Part shown: in pieces, positions 47,084-58,809 of the stretch
Layout of the letters: each line of letters opens with the position of its first letter
How positions within the stretch are numbered: the stretch's first letter is position 1
Source of the DNA: Chelonoidis abingdonii
Lineage: Eukaryota; Chordata; Testudines; Testudinidae
Assembly (NCBI RefSeq): GCF_003597395.2
Contig: NC_133770.1
Location: 293,074,454 to 293,138,453, forward strand
Direction: 5' to 3'
Length of the DNA stretch: 64,000 bases
Notes under the pieces: generated by a model
What the model saw: the letters and a program-made list of their open reading frames with translations, nothing else
Told to the model about the DNA's origin: nothing
Databases searched by the model: none
Program-made: the position numbers and the translations under genes

Positions 47084-48680
47084 TAGGGCTGTCAAGTGAT
47101 TAAAAAAATTGCGATTAATCGTGCAATTAAAAAACTTCACACGACTAGTTGTGTGATTAATCACACGGTTAAATAATAATAGAATACCATTTATTTAAAT
47201 TTTTTGGATGTTTTCTACATTTTTCAAACATTGATTTCAATTACAACACAGAAGGCAAAGTGTACAATGTTCACTTTATATTTATTACAAATATTTGTGC
47301 TGTAAAAACAAAAGAAATAGCGTTTTCCAATTCACCTCATACAAGTACTGCAATGCAATCTCTTTATTATGGATGTTGATCTTACAAATGTAGAATAATG
47401 TATGAAAAAACAACTGCATTCAAAAATAAAAGAATGTACATCTTTAAAGCCTACAAGTCCACGCAGTCCTCGCTTTTGTTCAGCCAGTCACTCAGACAAA
47501 TAACTGTTTACATTTGCAGGAGACAATGCTGCCTGCTTCTTGTTTTGTTCTCACTTTCAGTGAGATTGTAGAGTTTACATGGCACTGTTGTAGATCATTA
47601 TGTGCCAGATGCACTAAAGATTCATATGTCCCTTCATGCTTCAACCACCATTCCAGAGGACATGCGTCCATGATGATGATGGGTTCTGCTCGATAATGAT
47701 CCAGAACAGAGTGGACCGCCGCATGTTCATTTTCATCATCTGAGTCAGATGCCACCAGCAGAAGGTTGATTTTCTTTTTTGGTGGTTCGGGTTCTGTAGA
47801 TTCCGCATCAGAGTGTTGTTCTTTTAAGACTTCTAGAAGTACGCTGCACACCTCGTCCCTCTCAGATTTGGAAGGCACTTCAGATTCTTAAACCTTGGGT
47901 GGAGTGTTGTAAAACGAACAACATGTGCTGAGTCATCATCCAAGACTGCTATAATATGGCATACTATAATATAATGCATGGCAGAATTTGGTCAAACAGA
48001 GCAGGAGACATAGTATTCTCCCCGAAGGAGTTCAGTCAAAATTTAACGAATTATTTTTTTAACTAACATCATCACCGTGGAAGCATGTCCTCTGGAATGG
48101 TGGCCAAAGCATGAAGGGACATACGAATGTTTAGCATATCTGGCACATAAATATCTTGCAATGCCGGCTATAAAAGTGCCGCTGCAACGCCTGTTCTCAC
48201 TTTCAGGTGACACTGTAAATACGAAGCCGGAAGCATTATCTCCCGTAAATGTAAACAAACTTGTTTGTCTTAGCGATTGGCTGAAGTAGAGGTAGGACTG
48301 AGTGGACATGTAGGCTCTAAAGTTTACATTGTTTTGTTTTGAGTGCAGTTATGTAACAAAAAATTCTACATTGTGTAAGTTGCACTTTCATGGTAAAGAG
48401 ATTGCATTACAGTACTTGTAAGAGGTGAATTGAAAAACTATATCATTTTTACAGTGCAAATATTTAATGAAAAATATAAAGTGAGCGCTGAACACTTTGT
48501 ATTCTGTGTTGTAATTAAGATCAATATATTTGAAAATGTAGAAAAACATCCAAAATATTTAATAAATTTCAAATGGTATTCTGTTACCAGTGTGATTAAA
48601 ACTGCGATGAATTGTGATTTTTTAATTGCAATTAATTTGAGTTAATCACGTGAGTTAACTGTGATTAATCTACACCCCTA
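47084..48680. mobile_element. Fold-back hAT element, copy 1
   Basis: Long imperfect inverted arms (about 47084-47690 and 48070-48680) start with TAGGGCTGTCAAGTG / TAGGGGTGTAGATTA. Both arms encode the same hAT transposase C-terminal motif: MDACPLEWWLKHEGTYESL on the minus strand (47492-47878) and EACPLEWWPKHEGTYE then LAHKYLAMPAIKVP on the plus strand (48077-48289). The spacer holds more transposase-derived sequence. Flanks GTTTATAT / GTTATATG are related by one indel. No complete transposase. Confidence 0.82.
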
Positions 48681-49012
48681 GTTATATGGTTATGCCAACA
48701 GCTTTATATTTACTATAATTGATGCTCTCCTACCAGTGGGAATTATTGGATATAAACACTGCATTTTCTTTTCAGTGTAATCTTCATTAGGATTAACCCA
48801 TCAAATATCAACTGCAGCGAGCTCTTTGGGCTTACATTTTCTGCAACTAATAAGCACCGTGGCGGTATCTTTTTCTTTTATTAGTTTTGTATTTCTATTT
48901 TTTTCCCTGAACACTTCAATAAAAAAGTTGATATAAAAAAAGAACAGTAATATTAGGACAGCATGAAGGGGGATGTGCTTCTTAAATTATTTTTTAATGC
49001 AGCGGGTGCAGA

Positions 49013-49215
49013 TGCTTCTTTCTATCTCCCAGTTTTGCATCTGTGCAGCTTAATTCCTTCTCCTGGGTGTAGGGATTTACATTTATTAGGACCAAGTCTC
49101 CCTTTATTGCAGTCCCTACTGATTTAACTGCTACAAGTCACTCTGAAGTTTGACTCTGTCCACCTCTTTGGGCTACCTCCCTCCAGCTTTGGTTTCATCT
49201 GAAAAATCTGATCAA
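49013..49215 (-). mobile_element. CR1-like fragment, weak
   Basis: The tract from CAGTTTTGCATCTGTGCAGC to CTGTCCACCTCTTTGGGC resembles the antisense of CR1 RT/thumb coding, but no open frame remains. Confidence 0.4.
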
Positions 49216-49829
49216 CAGCAAATTTACATCGAACACACCTGACAATGATAGGCAATAAGCAGCCATATCAGGTGCAGAGGGTGTTTGTTTATGTTCAGTT
49301 GGTCAAAAAGTCTTCATATACTATCAGGGCCTGGGACTGTACTATAACTAGCAAAAAAACGACTTTGCTTGAAAAGTGACCTTCACTGTTGTGAGGAAAA
49401 ACAGTTCCATAGTCCACCTGGAAGGGGAGGTCCATGAAGCAGTTTGAGAATAAAACAATTACTAACCTTTCCGTAACAGTTGTTCTTCAAGATGTGTTTC
49501 TCATATCCATTCTACATTAGGTGAGCATGCAGTGCGTGCACAGACAAGAGAATTTACCCTCAGTGGTAGCCGTTGGGCCAGCTCTAGCATCCTCTGGTGC
49601 CGCACACTCATGTGCCGGTATACGGGCCCCGCTGGCCTCTCACCCTCTCAGTTCCTGCTTGCCAGTTAACACCAACAAAGGAATAAGAGGGTGGGTTGTG
49701 GAACAGACATGAGCAACACACCTTGGAGAACAACAATTACAAAAACAATAGTAAATTTTTTCTTTCAATGCTTGCTCATGTCCCTTCCATGTTAGGTGAC
49801 TCCCAAGCAGTACCTGAGGAGGTGGACTC

Positions 49830-50854
49830 AAAGTTCATGGATATGCAGATTGTAAAACTGCTCCACCAAACTTGGCATCATCTCTTGCCTGCTGGGTGAT
49901 AGCACAGTGGGAGGATAAAGTATGTGCTGATGACCAGGTCCGCTGCCTTGCCAATGTCCTGAATAGGGACCTGGGACAGGAATGGTACTAATGAAGCCTG
50001 AGCTTTTGTTGAACAGGCTGTCAAGATGGCAGGAGGTAGGATGCCCAATTGCTCGTAGCACATATGAATTCAGGAAGTGATCCAGGACAAAATTCTCTGG
50101 GCTGAAACCAGTAGGGCTTTCATCCTATCTGCTACTGCCACAAAGAGCTGTGTAGATTTATGGAACAGCTTGGTTTTTTCAGTGTAGACGGCCAGGGTGC
50201 ATTTAACATCCAGTGTGTGGAGACACTGCTCCTGTTTTCTTGTTCCATTTTGGGAAGAAAATGGACAGGAAGATTACTATGAAACTGCAAGACCACCTTT
50301 GGGAGGAACACTGGGTGGGGCTGAAGCTGAACCTTGTCCTTAAAGAATACCATATACAGGGGTTCTGATGTCGAGACTTTGATTTCTGAGACCCTCCTGG
50401 CTGAGGTAATCGCTACCAGGACGGCAAGCATCTAGGAGAGATACAACATAGGGCACAATGCCAGCGGCTCAAAAGGAGAACCCGTGAGCCTCGACAGGAC
50501 TAGGTTTAGGTCCCACGGATGGCCAGGTTCACAAATTTGAGAGTAAAGCCTCTCTAGACCCTGAAGGAAGCAAATGGACATTTCATGCGAGAAGACTGAC
50601 CTACCATCCACCAGAGGGTGGAAGGCTGAAATTGCTGCTAGATGCACCTTGATCAATGAAGTGGCTAGGCCCTGTTGTTTCAGATGAAGCAGGTATTCCA
50701 GCACGGACTGGAGACGTGACTGAGTTGGTGAGAAGCCTCGTTGGGAAGACCACACCAGGAAACGCTTCCACTTGGCTAGGTAAGTCGCTCTACTAAATGT
50801 TTTATTATTACCTAGCAAGACATGGCGGATTTGTTCTGAACAGGCCAGCTCCAC
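49830..50854 (-). pseudogene. DIRS tyrosine recombinase remnant (copy 2)
   Basis: A frame from 50854 to 50132 is open except for one in-frame TAG (50432-50434), at the position of a Trp codon in copy 1. It covers the N-terminal SAM-like DNA-binding domain (LAKWKRFLVWSSQRG, LEYLLHLKQQGLATS) and the catalytic start (LVAITSARRVSEI). The C-terminal block with the Tyr is shifted and eroded (49878-50063). The N-terminal half is better preserved than in copy 1. Confidence 0.82.
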
Positions 50855-51299
50855 TGGATTAAATCATGGAGCTTCTATATGGTCAGCTGGAGGGCCTTGA
50901 GGTTTGGGTGAAGCAAACGGCCCTGATTTTGCGAGATCAGGTCCAGGAGAGGTAGGAGTGGCAGTGGAATTGCTACTGATAGATCCAGTAGCGTGCCAAA
51001 CCAGTATTGGTGTGGCAGAGCCTATAAGGATCACCTTTGCTTTGTCTCACTGAACTTTCAGAAGAACCTTGTGTACCAGAGAAATGGGGGAAACAAAGAG
51101 ACCAGGAGCTTTGTCCATGGGAGTAGGAAGACATCTGAGAGACAGCCTGGGCTGTTCTCACACAATGAGCAGAACTGCTGACTTTTCCTGTTCTGCTTGG
51201 TTGAAAACAAGTTTACACGGGGAAATCCCAACCTCTGAGGGATGGATCTGGTTATCTCTAGGTGAAGGAACCACTAGTGGTGAGAAGAGAAAGACCTGT

Positions 51300-52690
51300 C
51301 AGTGTTCCAGGCTCCCAGAAGGTGGGAAGCTTTGAGGTGAATGGAGTGTTTCAGCCAGAAGTACCACAGGTGAATGGCCTCTTGACACAGGGTCGATGAG
51401 CACGCTCCTCCCTGTTTGTAAATGGAAACCATGGCTACCTTGTTGTCCATGTGCTCTCATACAACTTTGCCTGTGATCTGGGGTATGAACATCTGGCACA
51501 CTAAGCAGATTGCTCTGAGCTCTCTGTTTATGTGCAAAGAGAGCTCTTCCTGGGACCACAGGCACTGAGTCCTGATGTGCCTGAGGTTAACCCCCCCCCC
51601 CCCCCAACTTAGATCGGATGTGTCCAAAATTAGGGATGCTGATGGCTGAGGGGTGAGAGAGGGATCACATGCATCAATCAAAGGAGGCGAGGACCAGGAT
51701 AAGAACAGTGAGCACCAAGTCTAAGTGGTGATAGGGTGGTGAGCATACCAAGGCCAGCCAAGCTTGAAGGGATCTGAGGTGCGGTCTTGCGTGCTGAACC
51801 ACGGGAGTGCACATGGCCATGTGACCTAAAAGTCTGAGGGGAAAAATGGACTGTTGTGATGGGGTGAGCCTGGACCTTGGATATTACAGCCAACATTGTC
51901 TGGAAGCAAGCCTTTGAGAGGAAGGCTCTAGCCCCAGAAGAATTGACCATTGCACTGATAGATTCTGTCCTCTCGATGGAGACAAGAATTGATTTTTGCT
52001 CATTTATCAATAGGCCCAGGGCATGGAAGGTAGTTTGGACCAAACTCATGCTGGCTTTGATCTGGCCTTGGACTGGCCCTTAATTAGCCAATAGTTGAGA
52101 TAAAGGTAAACTTGAATGCCTTGCCTTCTTAGGAAAGTCGCCACCACCACCATCCATTTTCTGAAAATCCAGGGGGTTGCCAACAGGCCAAAAGGGGAGG
52201 ACAATGAATTAGTAGTGGGTCTGGTTTATGACAAATCTGAGGAATCTTCTGTGGCCCCAGAAGATGGAGATGTGGAAATAGGCATCTTTTAAGTCAAGGG
52301 CGGCAGGCTAGTCCCCTGTATCCAGGGAGGGAATAATGGAAGCCAGGGAAAGCATGTGGAATGTCAGCTTCTTGAGAATTGTTGAGGTGACGCAGGTCTA
52401 GAATGAATTGAAGACTCAGTTTGACTTCGGGATTAGGAAATAGCAGGAGTAAAATCCTTTCCCCCTCAAGTTCCATGCAACTCCTCTATAGCCCCTACCG
52501 TCAGAGTCTGCACTTCCTGGACTAGAAGTTGCTCGTAAGAAAGGATCCCTGAAGAGGAACGGGGATGGGGGTGGATGGGAGGGAGAGGTGGAAGAAAACT
52601 GAAGGACCATACTTAGCACCCAACAGTCCGTGCTGATGAGGGACAAAGCCAGGCTGAAGTAGGAGAGTTGGACTGAAAACAAGGGGGGGC
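51300..52690 (-). pseudogene. DIRS RT/RNase H remnant (copy 2)
   Basis: Scattered short frames match copy 1: GKGFYSCYFLIPKSN (52416-52682), the RNase H-side pieces ASLILDTSDLSWGGG and LSLHINRELRAICLV (51457-51681), and INEQKSILVSIERTESISA (51678-52049). Many frameshifts; a run of 16 C lies at about 51591-51606. Confidence 0.75.
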
Positions 52691-52830
52691 GCAGGATTTG
52701 GTGGATATAATGCCCTCAGGAACCCCTTCTAAAGTTCTGCTTTGGGCCTCCCGGATATTTGTGCATGCCTAGCAGCAAGGCTGAAGTGGAAAGGGGCAGT
52801 TGCCTGTGCTTATAACCCCATCTCTGTTTT

Positions 52831-53966
52831 TTAAACAGGTCTTGGTGAGGTGGTGGAGCAGAGAGTCAGAGGTCTGAAATGCTTCCTTGAAGGTGCCAGG
52901 GAGCAGAGACCCAGGGATCTGAGGGTAGCCCTGGAATCTTTCAGGCCATGCAGTTTTGTATCCATGTGTTCAGAGAAGAGGGAGATTCCCTGAAACAGAA
53001 GATCCTGAATGGACTGCTGAACCTCTGATGGCAGCCAGAAGCACCTTCTCATGACCACAGCTGATGCCATTGTTCTGGCCGCCGTGTCAGTTGTGTCTAG
53101 GGCTGCCTGGCTATGGTCTTCCCTTCCTCCATTAGAACAGTGAACTCCTGGGCACTGAGTCTTTAAACTTTGCCATGGAATCCCAAACTCCCAAAGGATT
53201 CTAAGATTCAAAATCACCCTTTTCAATAGCTCCTGGTGAGCTCTAAAGTCGTCCTGTGGCGCTGAGCTGCTCGATCCTGACACAGCTTCGTCTGAGGAGG
53301 TGGTGGTAGCCTGCCTTCCTCCTCTACATCTGCACTGACCATATCACACAGGCCTAAGTCCTGCGTGTCGATTCTGGGCTCGGTACCAGAGTCCAAGTCA
53401 GGTGCCGGATGGCGTGGTGGTGGGGCTTTTCTCTCAGACACCACTGAGTACAAACAGCGGGAAGGCAGTCCTGGTACTAGGGGGAAATCTCACGGATTCC
53501 AAAATGGCCATTGGACCAGCACAGGCCACTGTCCTCTGGGCCAGGTGCCTGAGGGGGGGAACCTGCACTGGCATCTGGTGGGATGTATACTGGGTACTCG
53601 TAACAGCCCCTGGACTGGGTGCAGGACTCCACCTCTGACTACGTGTGAGCTTGGAGAGTCCATGGGGGGTCAGTGCCCCTCCCTTCTGCTGGCTAGGGCT
53701 GAGGTCCAGTGATCAGTGCCAGAGCGGGGAAGTCTTCGCCAACATCAGCAGGGCCAGTTGCCCTCCACTCGGTACTGGAGGACTTGGTGCCAGACAGGAG
53801 CTCAAGGCTATCTGCTCCCTTCTGCTCAATGAACTCCCTGGTGCTGGAAGTTGTCCTGCTGGAATCAGGGGTACTGGGAGGATTATCAGGTCCCTAGCCC
53901 CTGCAAAGGCCTCCAGGGTGGATGGCACCATGATCTTGCTGGCACCAAGATGTCCCCCTGCTAGTT
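52831..53966 (-). pseudogene. DIRS gag-like remnant (copy 2)
   Basis: Frames at 52831-53283 (DDFRAHQELLKRVILNL, MRRCFWLPSEVQQSIQDLL) and 53713-53931 (VPSTLEAFAGARDLI) parallel the gag-like frame of copy 1. The SR-rich section seen in copy 1 is not recognisable here. Confidence 0.7.
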
Positions 53967-53969
53967 TTC

Positions 53970-54230
53970 AATCAAGGTTACTAACCTAAATACCAATGCT
54001 TATACTTTCAAGTTTGTCCAGTAACTGACTTTGGAACATCTTACTGATGGTCATGCTGAAATCTAAGAAAACTGCATCCACTGCCTTTCCTTAGGATTTT
54101 CTTGCTCACTTTCTCACAAATCAAATTTGCCTTTCACTCTTCCGACCGAACCCCCTCCAATAACTCATTTGTAGTCATGAATCTCACCATTTATCCTCCT
54201 TTTAAGAAAATGACAATGTATCAGCCTTCC
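53970..54230 (-). mobile_element. LINE reverse transcriptase fragment
   Basis: Read on the minus strand, the segment contains an AVDAVFLDFS block, the CR1/L2-type RT motif with the first catalytic Asp, followed by a degraded stretch. It adjoins the broken end of the second DIRS. Confidence 0.6.
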
Positions 54231-54455
54231 TCCAGGTCACCAGTACATTCACTTCCTTTATATTAAAAACATTCTATAATCTTTTCTCTCTCTTAATATT
54301 TCTTATTACATCTCTCTATTCCTTCCTCTTTGTATGTATCCTAAATGGGATAAATTTCTACTGATAATCACTGACTTTGAACTAATCCAACTGCCTCTTT
54401 GCTCTGCCCTGTACTTTTCTTCACTTCCAACTTTCCGCATGAAATGTTATATTAC

Positions 54456-55940
54456 TAGGGCTATCAATTAATTGCAGTTAACTCACACGATTAACTCAAA
54501 ACAAATTAGCTCAATTAAAAACATTAATTGTGAGTAATTGCAGTTTTAATCACACGGTTAAATAATAACAGAATACCAAATTATATTATAAATATTTTTA
54601 GATGTTTTTCTACATTTTCAAATATAATGATTTGAATTACAACACAGAATAAAAAGGGTACAGGGCTCACTTTATATTATTTTTTATAACAAATACTTTC
54701 ACTGTAAAAAAACAAACAAAAACAGTATTTTTCAATTCACCTCATACAAGTACTGTACTGCAACCTCTTTATCATGAAAGTGCCACTTACAAATATACTT
54801 TCTTGTTACATAACTGCATTCAAAAATAAAACAACGTAAAACTTCAGAGACTAAAACTCTACTCAGTTCTACTTCTTAGCAGCCAATTTCTAAGACAAAC
54901 AAGTTGGTTCACATTTACAGAAAATAATGCTGCCCACTTATTTACAGTGTCACCTGAAAGTGAGAACAAGCATTCACATGGCACTGTTGCAAGGTATTTA
55001 CACGCCAAATATGCTAAACATTTGTATGTCCCTCATGCTTTGACCACCATTCCAGAGGACATGCTTCAATGCTGATGACACTTGTTAAAAAAAATGCATT
55101 AATTTAATTTGTGACTGAACTCCTTGGGGGAGAATTCTGTGTCTCCCGCTCCATGGTTTTATCCACATTCTGCCATATAGTTTGTGTTTTGGCAGTCTTG
55201 GGTGATGACCCAGCATATGTTGTTTGATATAAGAACACTTTCATTGCAGATTTGACAAACGCAAAGGAGGTATGAGATGAGCTGTCTAAAGATAGGCACA
55301 GCACTTGATCCAAGAGAATCTCAAGTGCCTTCCAAAATCTGAGAGGGATGAGGTGTGTAACATGTTTTCAGAAGTCTTAAAAGAGCAACACTCTAATTCA
55401 GAAACTACAGAATCCAAACCATCAAAAAAAGAAAATCGACCTTCTGCTGATGGCATCTGACTGAGATTATGAAAATGAACATACATTAGTCTGTACTGGT
55501 TTGGATCGTTATCGAGCAGAACCTGTTATCAGCATGGAAGCATGTCCTCTGGAATGGTGGTCGAAGCATGAAGTGGCATACAAAAATTTAACATATAGGG
55601 CACGTAGATACCTTGCAACACCAGCTACAATAATGGCATGACAACGCCTGTTCTCACTTTCAGGTGACATTGTAAATAAGAAGCGGGCAGGCAGCATTAT
55701 CTCCTGTAAATGTAAACAAACTACATTTGTAATCTGCACTTTCACAATTAAGAGATTGCACTACAGTACTTGTATGAGATAAATTGAAACATACTGTCTC
55801 TTTTGTTTATCTTTGTTTACAGGGCAAACATTTGTAATCAAACTAATATAAAGTGTCAAGTATCAGAGGGGTAGCCATGTTAGTCTGGATCTGTAAAAGA
55901 AGCAAAGAGTCCTGTAGCACCTTACAGACTAACAGCCCTA
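54456..55940. mobile_element. Fold-back hAT element, copy 2
   Basis: Starts TAGGGCTATCAATTAATTG and ends CAGCCCTA, with TATATTAC / GATATTAC as an 8-bp duplication (7 of 8). Arms match copy 1, including the transposase segment around PLEWW on both strands. The spacer is in the opposite orientation to that of copy 1. The right arm is cut short by a Penelope fragment at 55858-55934. Confidence 0.82.
55858..55934 (-). mobile_element. Penelope-like tail fragment
   Basis: TATCAGAGGGGTAGCCATG ... GTAGCACCTTACAGACTAAC is the reverse of the tail found at 5240-5289. The hammerhead portion is absent. It replaces the outer part of the fold-back arm, leaving only the terminal CCCTA. Confidence 0.75.
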
Positions 55941-57340
55941 GATATTACATTTAATATGTATGTACTGCACACATACTTCTGTTTATATATAAGTATGTTT
56001 GATATGTATTAGTACAACATTTTCTACACAAATAGAACAAAGTCCTTGAAAATAATGAGACACATATTTTAATAAATTATAAATATTCAGGCAGAGCTGA
56101 GTTTGGAACCCAGGAATTCTTGACTCCAAACTATGTGTTCAGTAGGGTTAGATCTCTGCCACTGCATTATTGGAACTAATGTCCTTGCAGTCTTGTTCAC
56201 AGCATAGCCTGCTTTCCCTGGCATATGTCCCTTGAAAGAAGGTAACTTAACAGTGGAGCATCTATTCTCATATTAATTGGATATAACTGCTGGAAGTTAT
56301 TTTTTAACCTGTTTAAAAACAAGCAAACAAAAACAGTATATTTCCTCATGAGTCCTAAACAATTTAATTGCCCTTAAAAGAATCTTCTACCCTACCTTCA
56401 TATGACCAAGTACCAAACTTTTATCTGAATCAGCTCACTGATTTTATTTTAAAATAAAAACTGGAAAGCTGAAACCTTTCTTGCTGCCCTAAGCTGTTAA
56501 CCTATGCTTGTTTATGCGATACACCCTGTCTTCTCTATCCCACAAGGATTTTAGCAGCAAAGCATAACAACTAGTTAGCGCATTTGTTGATACATTATTC
56601 CACTAAGGCTAATGAAAACAAAATTGATCTTTAACAGAGTTGTAACAAACATCAATTGTCTCCTTTGGAATTGAATACAAAGCTTCTCAAGCACTCTGTT
56701 CAAATTTGGATTGAAGCCATCTACTGTACAGTATGATTAAGTCTACAAATTAGATTTGCTATCAGGATGCTTCTTGGATGTTTTAAGTTTTGGAATATGT
56801 GGTGGACACACTATATGTTTATTGACCCCCAAGATCATAACTCAGTAAAACACATTTAGCAGAAGCCAAGCGAAAATAAATCCTCAGATTTTAAATTTCA
56901 AGTATCAGGTAAGTAAAGAATTGTGTAAATTAGTCCTATGACTAATTTAATTGTACACAGAAAATCCATTTTTGTACAAAGAATTGTTAAATTTGTAGGA
57001 CTAGACTAGCTTATCCCACAAGCACTAACAGAATACAGATGACTGAAACCTATGGTACTGCAAATCAGCAAATTTAAACTGTTAAGCCAATTTGTCTTAG
57101 TCATACAGCGGTAAATGAGCTCTCATCACCTCTATAGACTGAAAGGTCTGAATTTTTATCAGGTTTTAAGATTTCACACTTTATTTTAGATAAAATGTTA
57201 TGTCTGTTAGATAAAAATAACAGTCTTACTATCGTGACCTCACTACAAAAAATGGCAGCAGTGTTGCCTTCTCACTAAACTAGTCTTCGTTTTCCTGTAC
57301 AAGCAACAGCTCAAACCTCAAACTGAAATGCAATACTTAC

Positions 57341-57403
57341 TCTAAAACTTCATAGTTGGACTTCTTTTCTAGTGCATTGCCCCTCATCTCCCAGTATGAT
57401 CTC
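57341..57403 (-). CDS. PTK2: PTK2 exon: FERM lobe F2, residues ~177-198
   Basis: This 63-nt exon lies between a TTTTAG acceptor and a GTAAGTA donor. It finishes the split Arg codon, encodes [20 protein letters not shown], and ends two bases into a Glu codon. It includes the positions equivalent to Tyr180 and Met183, which in FAK contact the kinase C-lobe in the autoinhibited state, and Tyr194, a reported phosphorylation site. All three residues are conserved here, so autoinhibition is expected to be retained. Confidence 0.96.
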
Positions 57404-58729
57404 CTAAAATCAGGGAAAAAATATTTGCAAGCAATAATTATTGGATGAACCATCTTAAATCTACAATAAGTGCATTCAGAGCTTTCAGAGACCTACCACT
57501 GAAAACACATTTGCAGCCTGACTTTAAATGTGTTCACTGACATACTATTACTCTACTACAACAGAGTAGACTTTAGTTGATTAAAGTATTTTTCATGCAC
57601 GAGACATCCCAGAATGCTATACTAATAACATAATACTAGTAGCACCATGATGAGTATGAAGACAAATCAGATAGCCACAATGTGCTCGGCAAAAATACTG
57701 GAGAGTAGAAACTGTCTGAGAGAAAAGTGACCAGGATAGTGGGTTGTTATATCCGTTACATTTTTAAAAAAAAAGTAAACTAGAATTTTCCCTTCTTCCA
57801 AGACTGCCACTAAGGCTAGAGGAAACACTTCAAGCCCTTACCCACAATACTCAAGTGCCACATCTTTGTTATTGGTATTCCTGTTACTAGTGGTAGTCCT
57901 AATCTTGTTTTAGCTCTGAAAATTACTGTTCAACCTGCACTTTTTTCCTTTGCTCTATAACACTCGATTTGCCATTCATGTCTTAATGATCTTGTTACTG
58001 TCATAGTCTTGCTCTGCAAGACTAAAGCAGAACTAAAGCAAATTACTGGTATCTTAGTCCTGAGATTCTCCATAAAACAGCAAAAATACATTTCAAAAGG
58101 TTTAAGGGGTGACTGTTTCAAGATTCTCAATGTGGTAAACATACACTGAGTATCTCAAGTGTTTATGTTTATCAGTTGGAAATGAAAAGGCTACACAAAA
58201 TATCAGTGCAGCTCACAAAATCAGTTCATTTTCCCTTTCAGAAACTTTGTTCTGGAAAAATATTTTGCATTCTTAAATTAGCATGTTAAAAATCTTAAAC
58301 ATCAAGTGCAGAGAGAAAAAGCAGCAGTGTTTTATTTTTAACTAATTCTTCATCTGTATTATTAATAGAAAAATGAGCACGTGACACCATCTGCTAGCAA
58401 ATGCACTTCAGACTTATTTTCTTTTGAATATTCCAGTTTAATCTTTAGGCCTTTGAACTGTTTAGTTGCTAATATGCAACAAATAAAATCAATATAAAGA
58501 GACAGTTAATTGATCTGTAAAATTAATCTGTAATTTACAAACTATTAGGAATTAGTTACAATATATTCTGATAATTTTTTCTTTGAAATGATAAATTAGT
58601 TTTTATAATTCCTAACAATATTTTACTAATTTATAGTGGTAAGAGAATCAGGAAAAATACAAATTAAAAGCAGCTTCAAAATGAATGTATACAGTATATC
58701 AGAAACAAAATGTGCAGTTTTCAACTTAC
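57404..58729 (-). other. PTK2: PTK2 intron
   Basis: A 1.3-kb AT-rich intron with no recognised repeat or coding segment. Confidence 0.9.
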
Positions 58730-58809
58730 CGGATTTCAAGGCAACCTAGCTTCAAAGCAATTTCCTGGTCCACTTGATCTGCTATTTCTAACATATAATC
58801 ATTTTTCAC
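58730..58809 (-). CDS. PTK2: PTK2 exon: FERM lobe F2, residues ~151-177
   Basis: This 80-nt exon starts at GTG after a CATAG acceptor and ends inside an Arg codon (CG) before a GTAAGTT donor. It encodes VKNDYMLEIADQVDQEIALK and then LGCLEIR. This is the start of helical FERM lobe F2; human FAK has VKSDY here, so one Ser-to-Asn difference is visible. The second residue corresponds to Lys152, reported as a SUMOylation site in FAK. The preceding exon (end of lobe F1) is not found between 58810 and 64000. Confidence 0.96.

Larger units (their letters stand above)
49458..53966 (-). mobile_element. DIRS retrotransposon, 5'-truncated older copy
   Basis: The left end repeats the architecture of 22684-23027: outer end (49458-49515), inverted copy (49700-49755) and a third end-like block (49757-49800). 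Recombinase, RT and gag-like remnants follow up to about 53966, where homology stops, so the right terminal repeat is lost. Gene-sense orientation. Much more diverged than the first copy. Confidence 0.85.
42235..57340 (-). other. PTK2: PTK2 intron rich in DNA transposons
   Basis: A 15.1-kb intron with a Penelope fragment (42323-42420), two related solo LTRs (43499-44189, 45830-46494), a hAT MITE (44778-45060), two fold-back hAT elements (47084-48680, 54456-55940), a truncated DIRS (49458-53966) and LINE remnants (49013-49215, 53970-54230). The stretches 42421-43493, 45061-45824, 46500-47080 and 55950-57340 hold no recognised element. Confidence 0.85.
11692..58809 (-). other. PTK2: PTK2 (focal adhesion kinase) gene, partial
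   Basis: Nine exons on the minus strand splice into one 727-nt open frame (80+63+55+141+78+108+118+31+53 nt) with GT donors and AG acceptors throughout. The translation is nearly identical to vertebrate FAK residues about 151-392. Numbering is anchored by the basic patch KAKTLRK (216-222), Tyr194, and prolines 371 and 374. FAK is a cytoplasmic tyrosine kinase of focal adhesions; its FERM domain autoinhibits the kinase and binds phosphoinositides and receptors. Family assignment: residues such as the [20 protein letters not shown] stretch are FAK-like, whereas the paralogue PTK2B differs strongly there. Exons for FERM lobe F1, Tyr397, the kinase domain and the FAT domain lie outside the window. 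No promoter or 5' UTR is present. Confidence 0.97.
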
